From assembly GCF_018614655.1 (NCBI RefSeq), contig NZ_JAGGOG010000011.1, positions 294,358-358,357 of the forward strand: DNA of 64,000 bases, read 5' to 3'. Origin of the DNA: Pseudomonas fluorescens. GTDB taxonomy: Bacteria > Pseudomonadota > Gammaproteobacteria > Pseudomonadales > Pseudomonadaceae. Shown one piece after another: positions 7,804 through 15,274 of this stretch. The translations under genes were made by a program, and so were the position numbers. Each line of letters begins with the position of its first letter. Within the stretch, counting starts at the first letter, position 1. A model generated the notes under the pieces. The model saw only the letters and a list, made by a program, of their open reading frames with translations, searched no databases and was not told the origin of the DNA.

Positions 7804-9072
7804 ATGAACACTCCAATGCGTTTGTGCGCCTTTTTGCTCGCGGTGTCCCTGTATCCCCAGGCCTGGGCGCAAACCCGTGAAGGCCCGCTGGCAGACCTGG
7901 GCGAACAACTGGCCGGCTACGGCGTCCAGCCCCATGTGCAGTTCTGGAGCCTGTCGATGAAGAACCTCGACACCGGCCCAAGGCCCAACAGCTTTGGCAA
8001 CAGTGGCGACCTGTTTATCGGTGCCGACGTCAACCTCGGCACGCTGGTAGGCCTCGATGGCTCGGCGTTTCATGTCGAAGAAACCGTGTTCATCCTCGAC
8101 CAGAGCACCGGACAACCCACTTCACGCAACTGGCAAGGCGCCGCCGGCAGCTACTTCGCCGGGGCACCGATTCACAACGACATCACCAGCAACCAGTTGA
8201 GCCTGCTGACCTTCGAACAAAAATGGCTCAACGGCCAGCTCGACCTGCACCTGGGGCGCACCAATGCCCGGCGCTATTTCTATATCTACAACTGCGACAC
8301 CGTGGTCACCTGCAACGACCCGATCATCGACTCCTCCACCGGCGTACTGCCACCGCCTTATGGCGCCTGGGGCGGCTACCTGAAATACCAGGTAAACCCA
8401 AACCTGTACGTACACGCCGGGGCGTTCGAATCCAACCCAGTGGACTACCTGAAAAAGCGCAAGGGCCTGGACTTCAGCACCGACGACGCCAGCGGCACCA
8501 GCTTCCTGCTGGGGATCGGCAGCAAGCCGGGCGATGACACCACCCAGTACGAACTCAACGCTTACTTCAACTCCTCGAAGCAGGTCGATCCCTTGACCGG
8601 CGCCAGTGATCACGGCACTGCGGGCGCCTTCTTCAAGTTCCGCCAGACGCTGTGGCGCGCCAACCTGCAAGGCTTGCAAGTGTTCGGCTCGCTGTCGGCA
8701 GCGGCCGATAACAAACAGCCCTTCAGCCATTTCGCCGAAGCCGGGCTGACCTACCTCGCGCCCTTCGACCGGCCCCAGGACAAGCTCAATTTCAAGACCA
8801 GCTACCTGCGGATCAACCCGCACCAGCTGGAATTCCAGCAACGGATGCGCACCGACAACAACGGCGACCCGCGCCTGGGCGACCGGGATGTGTATGCCTT
8901 GGAAGCCAACGGTCACTTTGCCCTTAGCCGCAACTTGTCCATTGAGCCAAGCGTGCAGTACCTGATCAATCCGGACAATTTCTATAACCCTGGCGCCCGG
9001 GAACTGAGCGGGAATGGCTTCGTTGTCGGGCTGCAAGTGATGCTGGATGTCGGCTCGATGCTGGGGCTGTAG
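7804..9072 (+). CDS. OprB-like carbohydrate-selective porin
   Basis: This is an outer-membrane channel of 422 aa. A Sec signal peptide ends at about residue 23 (LYPQAWAQ/TREGP). The remainder is rich in alternating aromatic strands typical of a beta barrel, for example HVQFWSLSMKNLD and LNFKTSYLRINP, and there is a pair of cysteines in YNCDTVVTCNDP. The family usually passes sugars or polyols, which fits the alcohol dehydrogenase before it and the GMC oxidoreductase after it. The start at 7804 is preceded by an A-rich Crc-like motif. A large palindrome follows the stop and may end the transcript. Substrate unknown. Confidence 0.82.
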   Translation: MNTPMRLCAFLLAVSLYPQAWAQTREGPLADLGEQLAGYGVQPHVQFWSLSMKNLDTGPRPNSFGNSGDLFIGADVNLGTLVGLDGSAFHVEETVFILDQSTGQPTSRNWQGAAGSYFAGAPIHNDITSNQLSLLTFEQKWLNGQLDLHLGRTNARRYFYIYNCDTVVTCNDPIIDSSTGVLPPPYGAWGGYLKYQVNPNLYVHAGAFESNPVDYLKKRKGLDFSTDDASGTSFLLGIGSKPGDDTTQYELNAYFNSSKQVDPLTGASDHGTAGAFFKFRQTLWRANLQGLQVFGSLSAAADNKQPFSHFAEAGLTYLAPFDRPQDKLNFKTSYLRINPHQLEFQQRMRTDNNGDPRLGDRDVYALEANGHFALSRNLSIEPSVQYLINPDNFYNPGARELSGNGFVVGLQVMLDVGSMLGL

Positions 9073-9090
9073 AACCACTGGCCAAAAACC

Positions 9091-9208
9091 GGTAGCCGCT
9101 GTCGAGGCACGAGGCTGCGATGGGACCGGGGTCGCGCTCGACCGAAGCGACCCCCGAGGGCGGTCCTGCGGCCCGCATCGCAGCCTCGTGCCTCGGCAGC
9201 GGCTACAG
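9091..9208. repeat. REP-like palindrome between the porin and GMC genes
   Basis: GTAGCCGCTGTCGAGGCACG on the left is mirrored by CGTGCCTCGGCAGCGGCTAC on the right. An inner arm pair, GGGGTCGC ... GCGACCCC, makes one long hairpin. It belongs to the same family as the arrays at 38378 and 63391, but here the two outer arms are a near-perfect mirror. It may stop or stabilise the upstream transcript. Confidence 0.8.
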
Positions 9209-9264
9209 GTTCGTGGATTCAATGCCTATCGCGGATAAGTCCGCACCCAGAAGAGGTAACTGTC

Positions 9265-10929
9265 ATGACTCAATCCCCTGCGCACACGTTCGACTACATC
9301 GTGGTCGGCGCAGGTTCGGCCGGCTGTGTGCTGGCCAACCGACTGTCTGCCGAGCCCGGGATTTCGGTGTGCCTGGTGGAGGCCGGGCCCAGTGATCGCA
9401 CGCTGTTTCCCGGCGCCTACATCCGCACCCCGGCGGGCATCATCCGGTTGATCGCCAACCCGAAATGGAACTGGATGCATCAGTTCGAGGCTCAGTCCAC
9501 CAGCAGTGAAAAACCCATCCCCTGCCCGCGCGGTCGGGTCTGGGGCGGTTCGAGTGCGATCAACGGCATGATCTATGTGCGCGGGCACCGCAGCGATTAC
9601 GACCGCTGGGGCGCGGCTGGTAATCGGGGCTGGGGCTATGACGATCTGTTGCCATACTTTCGGCGCTCCGAGCATTTCGAGCCCGGTGCCTCGCCATGGC
9701 ATGGGCAGAACGGTGAACTGAACGTCACCCACCAACGCAGCCCAAGTGCGGTCAACTCAGTGTTCTATGAGGCGGCGGCGCAAATGGGCTGGAGCTACAA
9801 CAGCGACTTCAACGCTGAGGAGCAGGAAGGCTATGGCGCGTTTCATGTCACCCAGATCAATGGCGAGCGCTGCAGCGCTGCCCGGGCGTTTCTCTACCCG
9901 GCATTGTCGCGGCCGAACCTAACCGTACTCAGCGAAGCACTGACGCATCGAGTCCTGCTCAATGGCAAGCGCGCCTACGGTGTCGAGGTCAACCAAGGAG
10001 GACAGGTGTTTGAGCTCAAAGCCCGGCGTGAAGTGATCCTCAGCGCCGGCAGCATCAACTCGCCACAACTGTTGTTGCTGTCCGGGATCGGGCCGGCCGA
10101 GGAACTGGCGCGGCACGGCATTACCCAGCACCACGAACTGCCCGGCGTCGGTCAAAACCTGCAGGATCACCAGGACATTGTCTTGATGTACCGCAGCGAC
10201 AGCGACCTGGGTTACGGGCTGTCCCGGCATGGGATATGGCCGTTGGCGGCCTCGCCCTTTCAGTACCTGACGGCGCGACGAGGCCCGTTGACCTCGAACA
10301 CCGTGGAGTCAGGTGCCTTTTTACGCCTCAATCCCACAGATACTGCACCGCAGCTGGGATTGATCGTTGCACCGGCCTTGAAGAACCAGCCCCAACGCCT
10401 GATTCCCGTGGGCCACGGCATCAGCCTGCACGTGGCGGTGATGCACCCCAAAAGCCGTGGACAAGTGCGCTTGCGTTCGGCGGATCCAAGGGACAAACCT
10501 CAGGTGGACGGCAACTTCCTCAGCCATCCGGACGATCTGCACACCTTGGTAGAAGGCTTTCGCCTGGTGCGCCGATTGGCGGCAACCCCCGCCTTTGCCG
10601 AGCGTTTGCAAGGCGAGCTGGTGCCTGGGTCGAAGGTCAGCAGCACTGAGCAGATCGAGCAGTGGATCAGGGAAAATCTGGGCACCGTGTTTCACCCGGT
10701 GGGCACCTGCAAAATGGGCAATGACCCTATGGCGGTGGTTGATGACCAACTGCGGGTCCATGGCCTGATGGGGTTGCGAGTGGCCGATGCGTCAATCATG
10801 CCGACCCTGATTACCGGCAATACCAATGCCGGCGCGATCATGATCGGCGAGAAAGCCGCGGACCTGGTGTTGGGTAAGATGACGCCCGTGGTCGAACGGG
10901 ACTTGCCCGTACTCTCAGGCTGTTGCTGA
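9265..10929 (+). CDS. GMC-family FAD oxidoreductase (choline/alcohol dehydrogenase-like)
   Basis: This is an FAD-dependent alcohol oxidoreductase of 554 aa, starting at 9265 (MTQSPAHTFDYIVVG). The N-terminal dinucleotide-binding motif is GAGSAGCVLANRLS, with an acidic Glu (LVEAGP) after the second strand. GMC signatures include PRGRVWGGSSAINGMIYVRG, GSINSPQLLLLSGIG and the C-terminal HPVGTCKMG, which carries the catalytic His, then NTNAGAIMIGEKAADL. No signal peptide is seen, so it is probably cytoplasmic. It closes the porin/dehydrogenase set and is separated from the porin by a REP-like palindrome. Its last 15 bp overlap the end of the convergent GltB-like gene. Substrate unknown; choline is unlikely without bet neighbours. 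Confidence 0.87.
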   Translation: MTQSPAHTFDYIVVGAGSAGCVLANRLSAEPGISVCLVEAGPSDRTLFPGAYIRTPAGIIRLIANPKWNWMHQFEAQSTSSEKPIPCPRGRVWGGSSAINGMIYVRGHRSDYDRWGAAGNRGWGYDDLLPYFRRSEHFEPGASPWHGQNGELNVTHQRSPSAVNSVFYEAAAQMGWSYNSDFNAEEQEGYGAFHVTQINGERCSAARAFLYPALSRPNLTVLSEALTHRVLLNGKRAYGVEVNQGGQVFELKARREVILSAGSINSPQLLLLSGIGPAEELARHGITQHHELPGVGQNLQDHQDIVLMYRSDSDLGYGLSRHGIWPLAASPFQYLTARRGPLTSNTVESGAFLRLNPTDTAPQLGLIVAPALKNQPQRLIPVGHGISLHVAVMHPKSRGQVRLRSADPRDKPQVDGNFLSHPDDLHTLVEGFRLVRRLAATPAFAERLQGELVPGSKVSSTEQIEQWIRENLGTVFHPVGTCKMGNDPMAVVDDQLRVHGLMGLRVADASIMPTLITGNTNAGAIMIGEKAADLVLGKMTPVVERDLPVLSGCC

Positions 10930-12573
10930 GGCCTCACGCCGGTCGACCTTGGCCGGCGCCGCAACAGCCAGGGGCGCAAAGCTATGGGGCTGGGCTGCGC
11001 GCCACATGCCGGCGTAGAACTCGGAATTGATCGATTCCTTGAGCAATTCCCCAGGTTCGAGGAACACGTGAATCTGTGAAAACAACCGTACCTCGGTGGT
11101 GGTCATGCGCCGTACCAGATGCTTGGGCTGCAATTGCGCGGGATGAGTCAGGCCCGCGGCACTGAGCATTTCACCGAGCGCCACCAGGGTGTTGCGATGA
11201 AAGTTGTGCACCCGCTCGGCCTTGTCCGGCACTTGCAGGGCGCGCTGGCGCAGCGGGTCCTGGGTCGCGACGCCGGTGGGGCATTTGTTGGTATGGCAGC
11301 TTTGCGACTGGATGCAGCCGATGGCAAACATAAAGCCCCGGGCCGAGTTGACCCAGTCGGCACCGATGGCCAGCACGCTGGCGATGTCGAAGGCGCTGAC
11401 AATCTTGCCGCTGGCCCCCAGTTTGATATGCCCCCGCAAACCTGCGCCGACCAGGGTGTTGTGCACGAACAGCAAGCCTTCGCGCATGGGCATGCCGATG
11501 TTGTCCGTGAACTCGCGAGGTGCTGCACCGGTGCCGCCTTCCTTGCCGTCGACCACGATGAAGTCCGGCAGGATGCCGGTCTCCAGCATGGCCTTGACGA
11601 TGGCCATGAACTCCCACGGATGGCCCAGGCACAGCTTGAAACCCACCGGTTTACCCCCGGAAAGATTGCGCAAGCGCACGATGAACGCCAGCAGCTCCAT
11701 CGGTGTACTGAACTCGGAGTGCCGCGCGGGAGACACGCAATCGCTGCCCATTTGCACGCCCCGGGTGCTGGCGATTTCTTCAGTCACCTTGTGCTTGGGC
11801 AAGATCCCACCGTGGCCCGGCTTGGCACCTTGGCTCAGCTTGATCTCGATCATTTTGACTTGCGGCTGGCGTGCCTGCTCGGCAAAGCGTTCCGGATCGA
11901 AGTGACCGTTCAAGGTACGGCAGCCAAAGTAACCGCTGCCGATTTCCCAGATCAGGTCGCCGGCAAACTCGCGATGGTAGGGGCTGATGCTGCCTTCACC
12001 GGTGTCATGGGCGAAGCCGCCCAGACTCGCCCCTTTGTTCAAGGCACGGATGGCATTCGCGCTGAGGGCGCCGAAACTCATGGCCGAGATGTTGAACACC
12101 GACGCGCTGTAGGGCTGCAGGCATTCGGGGCCGCCCACCACCACGCGAAATTGCTGCGGGTCGCAATGATCACTGGGCAACATGGAGTGGCTGATGAATT
12201 CGAAACCGGGCTTGTAGACGTCAGTCAGCGTGCCGAAGGCTTTTTCCGCCGGCTGGTTTTTCGCGCGCTGATAAACGATCGAACGCTGGGTTCGGGAAAA
12301 CGGCAATTGTTCATCGTCGCCCTCCAGCAGGTACTGGCGGATCTCCGGGCGAATGGTTTCCACCAGGTAGCGGATATTGCCCAGAATCGGGTAGTTGCGA
12401 CGTACGGAATGATGGGTTTGCAGCAGGTCATTAAAGCCGATAAGGCTGAGCACACCGGTGACCAGTGTCAACCCGGTCAGCCAGGGTGACAGCGGCAGGA
12501 AAAACAGGCTGCCCAACGTAAACAGCACACATACCGCGAAGACGGCATACCGGCTCAGGAGTGACACTTTCAT
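10915..12573 (-). CDS. FMN-binding glutamate synthase family protein (stand-alone GltB-like domain)
   Basis: This 552-aa protein has two N-terminal membrane segments (about residues 5-45, LLSRYAVFAVCVLFTLG and a second hydrophobic run) followed by the FMN-binding synthase domain of glutamate synthase. Visible features are SAMSFGALSANAIRALNKGA, a glycine-rich LSQGAKPGHGGILP, VDGKEGGTGAAP and a cysteine-rich tail, CIQSQSCHTNKCPTGVATQDP, similar to the 3Fe-4S ligands of GltB. The glutaminase domain of true GltB is absent. The start at 12573 has GAGGAA upstream and gives the usual length for these stand-alone proteins. Its role is not established. It is followed (58 bp upstream side) by a thioesterase gene on the same strand. 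Confidence 0.85.
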   Translation of the reverse strand: MKVSLLSRYAVFAVCVLFTLGSLFFLPLSPWLTGLTLVTGVLSLIGFNDLLQTHHSVRRNYPILGNIRYLVETIRPEIRQYLLEGDDEQLPFSRTQRSIVYQRAKNQPAEKAFGTLTDVYKPGFEFISHSMLPSDHCDPQQFRVVVGGPECLQPYSASVFNISAMSFGALSANAIRALNKGASLGGFAHDTGEGSISPYHREFAGDLIWEIGSGYFGCRTLNGHFDPERFAEQARQPQVKMIEIKLSQGAKPGHGGILPKHKVTEEIASTRGVQMGSDCVSPARHSEFSTPMELLAFIVRLRNLSGGKPVGFKLCLGHPWEFMAIVKAMLETGILPDFIVVDGKEGGTGAAPREFTDNIGMPMREGLLFVHNTLVGAGLRGHIKLGASGKIVSAFDIASVLAIGADWVNSARGFMFAIGCIQSQSCHTNKCPTGVATQDPLRQRALQVPDKAERVHNFHRNTLVALGEMLSAAGLTHPAQLQPKHLVRRMTTTEVRLFSQIHVFLEPGELLKESINSEFYAGMWRAAQPHSFAPLAVAAPAKVDRREASATA

Positions 12574-12631
12574 TGTTATTCCTCGTTGCGGGCTCAGGTT
12601 CACCCTTGAGGCCCGACAGAAAAGACAGGGC

Positions 12632-13123
12632 CTAGCAGGCGGCGCCCAATTCACGAATCTCGGCGTAGCGCGCTTGCAGCTCCTGGCGCCGTTGCTTGCG
12701 CAATTGCGCCTGGGCAAAACGGCGTAATTCGCCTGGGGTGTCCGGCAGCAACGGGCGCACGGGGCATGGGCGCCCGTCGGTGTCGATCGCGACCATGGTG
12801 AAATAACAACTGTTGGTGTGGCGTACCGTTCGCTCGTGGATATTTTCGGTCATCACTTTCACGCCGACTTCCAGGGAAGTGCGCCCGGTGTAGTTGACGG
12901 ACGCGAGGAAGGTCACCAGCTCACCGACGTGAATCGGTTCCTTGAAAATCACCTGATCCACCGACAGGGTCACCACGTAACGACCGGCATAACGCTTGGC
13001 GCAGGCAAAGGCCACTTCATCGAGCATCTTGAGCAACGCCCCGCCATGGACGTTGCCCGAAAAGTTGGCTTTGTCGGGGGTCATGAGCACGCTCATGCTC
13101 AACTGATAACTGCCAGGTTCCAT
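12632..13123 (-). CDS. Acyl-CoA thioesterase (YciA/BACH-type hotdog)
   Basis: This is a soluble hotdog-fold thioesterase of 163 aa, predicted to hydrolyse acyl-CoA to free acid and CoA. The family core is visible: MTPDKANFSGNVHGGALL with the catalytic-loop Asn/His-Gly-Gly, then KMLDEVAFACAKRYAG (catalytic Asp/Glu helix), and VDQVIFKEPIHVGELV. The C-terminal tail is rich in Arg and Gln, QLRKQRRQELQARY, likely helical. It lies upstream of the GltB-like gene in the same direction with a 58-bp gap, so co-transcription is possible. The substrate chain length cannot be read from the sequence. Confidence 0.88.
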   Translation of the reverse strand: MEPGSYQLSMSVLMTPDKANFSGNVHGGALLKMLDEVAFACAKRYAGRYVVTLSVDQVIFKEPIHVGELVTFLASVNYTGRTSLEVGVKVMTENIHERTVRHTNSCYFTMVAIDTDGRPCPVRPLLPDTPGELRRFAQAQLRKQRRQELQARYAEIRELGAAC

Positions 13124-13290
13124 ACAGACCTCTCACGATAGGCATTGTGATTGTCGCCATGTTGATCTGGCGTTCAGGCCGCAGAGGTGCGACCTAGAGG
13201 GCTGAAACGTATCAGGCATTGCAGATAGTTAGCTAGCTAACATTTGGAATAGAGACTTGCGAAACGCGTAATAATGCCAACAAAGAGTGC

Positions 13291-13488
13291 CTGTAGCCGC
13301 TGCCGAGGCACGAGGCTGCGATAAGGGCCGGAGGACCTTCAACGGTTTCAAGATCCTGACGACTGCTGCGCAGCCGATCGCAGGCTGCAGGTGATCGACA
13401 ACCCTTGTAGCCGCTGCCGAGGCACGAGGCTGCGATGCGTGTCCGCAGGACCGCCCTCGGGAATACCGCCCCAAACCCATCGCAGCCC
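13291..13488. repeat. Two consecutive REP-like elements (one full, one partial)
   Basis: A full unit runs from CTGTAGCCGCTGCCGAGG (13291) to GATCGCAGGCTGCAGG (about 13391). A second begins TGTAGCCGCTGCCGAGGCAC at about 13406 and ends near CATCGCAGCC just before the cytochrome stop. Together with 13124-13290, where nothing else is seen, they fill the gap between the thioesterase promoter and the end of the cytochrome gene. Confidence 0.75.
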
Positions 13489-13490
13489 CG

Positions 13491-14795
13491 CTATTGCTTA
13501 CGCTGCTCGGCCACCTGACCAGGTGTGACGGAGCCTTTCTTGCCACCGAACTGCGTGACCACATAGTTGGCGATAGCCGCCACTTCCTCGTCGGAATGGC
13601 TTTGACCGAAGGCCGGCATGGACTCGTGGTGGTCGCCGATGCTGATACGCGTACCCTTGAGAATCACCTGAACCACGCTGCGTCCTTGCGGATCGTTGCT
13701 GGCGGTACTGCCCACCAATGACGCATAAGACGACTGGCGCCCCTGCCCGTTCCACAGATGGCAACCCGCGCAGTTTTGCGCAAACAGCCGCTGACCAAAC
13801 GCATCCTGCTGTTGTGCCGGAGCCACAACGCTGGCTGCCAGGGCGCCTTCAGGCTTGAGGTTGACGGCGACCGCTGCGTCACCGGCAAGGGCCGGTATGT
13901 CGCGCAAGTAAGTCACGAGGGCCTGGATGTCAGCGGGTGCCAGGTACTGCAGGCTGTGCTCCACCGCTTCCGCCATGGGCCCGGAAGCACTGCTGCGCCC
14001 TGGCGCGTGACCGGTTGCCAGGTAAGCGGCCAGTTGCTCCTGGCTCCAACCGCCGATACCGCTCTGTGGGTGCGGGGTGATATTGGCGGCGTACCAACCC
14101 TGGATCACTTCGCCAGACAGGTACTGGCCGGGTTTCATCGCAAATGCCAGGTTACGCGGGGTATGGCATTCGCCACAGTGGCCCAATGCGGTGGCCAGGT
14201 AGGCGCCGCGGTTCCATTCCTCACTCTTTTCCGGGTTGGCGGCAAAGCGTCGGTTATCGAAGAACGCCACCTTCCAGAAAGACATGCCCCAGCGCTGGTT
14301 GAACGGGAATGGCAGCTCGTTGCGCGGGTTCGGCTGTTTGACCGGCGCCAGGCTGAACAGGTAAGCCTTGATCGCCAACACATCCTCGCGGCTCAACGCC
14401 GCATAAGAGGTGTAAGGCATGGCTGGGTAGAGGTTGCCCTCAGGCCCGACGCCATCGCGCACTGCCCGCACGAACTGGTCATCGCTCAAGTTGCCGATGC
14501 CGGTTTCCCGGTCGGGAGTGATATTGGTGCCGTAGATCACACCAAACGGCAATTTGAACGCCAGGCCCCCGGCAAAGGGTTGGCCGCCAGGCTGGGTATG
14601 GCAGGCCACGCAATCAGCCGCCCGGGCCAGGTATTCGCCACGGGCCAGAGGGTCGGTGATCTGTGCCGGCGCACCGGCAATCGGCGCGGCAGGTTCAGCT
14701 CCTACCGGCCGTAGCACGACATACAGGACATAGACGACCACCAACGCCGTCAATGCGACCAGCAACCACAACAGGCGCTTCCACGCGCCAGTCAT
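13491..14795 (-). CDS. Membrane-anchored triheme cytochrome c (electron acceptor of the molybdenum hydroxylase)
   Basis: This 434-aa protein starts at the ATG at 14795, which overlaps the stop of the 2Fe-2S subunit gene. One N-terminal membrane segment, [18 protein letters not shown], anchors it with the rest in the periplasm. Three heme-c motifs are present in order: CVACH (about residue 62), CGECH (about 207) and CAGCH (about 340), each with later candidate Met ligands. This triple-cytochrome layout is known from alcohol and aldehyde dehydrogenase cytochrome subunits. Its operon partners are a MoCo subunit and a 2Fe-2S subunit, so it probably passes electrons from them to the respiratory chain. 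Confidence 0.88.
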   Translation of the reverse strand: MTGAWKRLLWLLVALTALVVVYVLYVVLRPVGAEPAAPIAGAPAQITDPLARGEYLARAADCVACHTQPGGQPFAGGLAFKLPFGVIYGTNITPDRETGIGNLSDDQFVRAVRDGVGPEGNLYPAMPYTSYAALSREDVLAIKAYLFSLAPVKQPNPRNELPFPFNQRWGMSFWKVAFFDNRRFAANPEKSEEWNRGAYLATALGHCGECHTPRNLAFAMKPGQYLSGEVIQGWYAANITPHPQSGIGGWSQEQLAAYLATGHAPGRSSASGPMAEAVEHSLQYLAPADIQALVTYLRDIPALAGDAAVAVNLKPEGALAASVVAPAQQQDAFGQRLFAQNCAGCHLWNGQGRQSSYASLVGSTASNDPQGRSVVQVILKGTRISIGDHHESMPAFGQSHSDEEVAAIANYVVTQFGGKKGSVTPGQVAEQRKQ

Positions 14796-15265
14796 GACGG
14801 CTGCCCTTTGTCGAGGGCACCGGAAGCCTCGTGGATGGCGGCACGAATCCGCACATAGGTGGCACACCGGCAGACGTTACCCGACATGGCCGCATCGATA
14901 TCGGCATCGCTCGGCGTGCTCTTCTGCATCAACAGTGCACTGGCACTCATGATTTGCCCGGACTGGCAGTAACCGCACTGCACCACATCCAGATTGACCC
15001 AGGCCTGCTGCACCGCCTGGCCCACCGGCGTGGCGCCGACGCCTTCGATGGTGGTCAGCTTCTTGCCCTGCGCGGCAGACACGGGCAGCACGCAAGAGCG
15101 CACCGCCACACCGTCCATGTGCACGGTGCAGGCACCGCACATGGCCATGCCGCAGCCATACTTGGTCCCGGTCATGCCGGCTTCGTCACGCAGGAACCAC
15201 AGCAGTGGCATGTTGGGGTCGCCCTCGAAGGACAGCACCTGGTCATTCACGGTCAGATTGATCAT
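14792..15265 (-). CDS. 2Fe-2S subunit of an IorAB-type molybdenum hydroxylase
   Basis: This is the small iron-sulfur subunit of a xanthine-oxidase-family enzyme, 157 aa, comparable to IorA and to the periplasmic aldehyde oxidoreductase small subunit. The ferredoxin-type cluster loop is [17 protein letters not shown] (about residues 38-54) with a further Cys in RSCVLPVS. The second cluster lies in [16 protein letters not shown] and [12 protein letters not shown]. It sits 9 bp after the large subunit gene and overlaps the cytochrome gene by 4 bp. No FAD-subunit gene is present, consistent with IorAB-type enzymes that hand electrons to a cytochrome. Confidence 0.9.
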   Translation of the reverse strand: MINLTVNDQVLSFEGDPNMPLLWFLRDEAGMTGTKYGCGMAMCGACTVHMDGVAVRSCVLPVSAAQGKKLTTIEGVGATPVGQAVQQAWVNLDVVQCGYCQSGQIMSASALLMQKSTPSDADIDAAMSGNVCRCATYVRIRAAIHEASGALDKGQPS

Positions 15266-15274
15266 GGTTATTCC

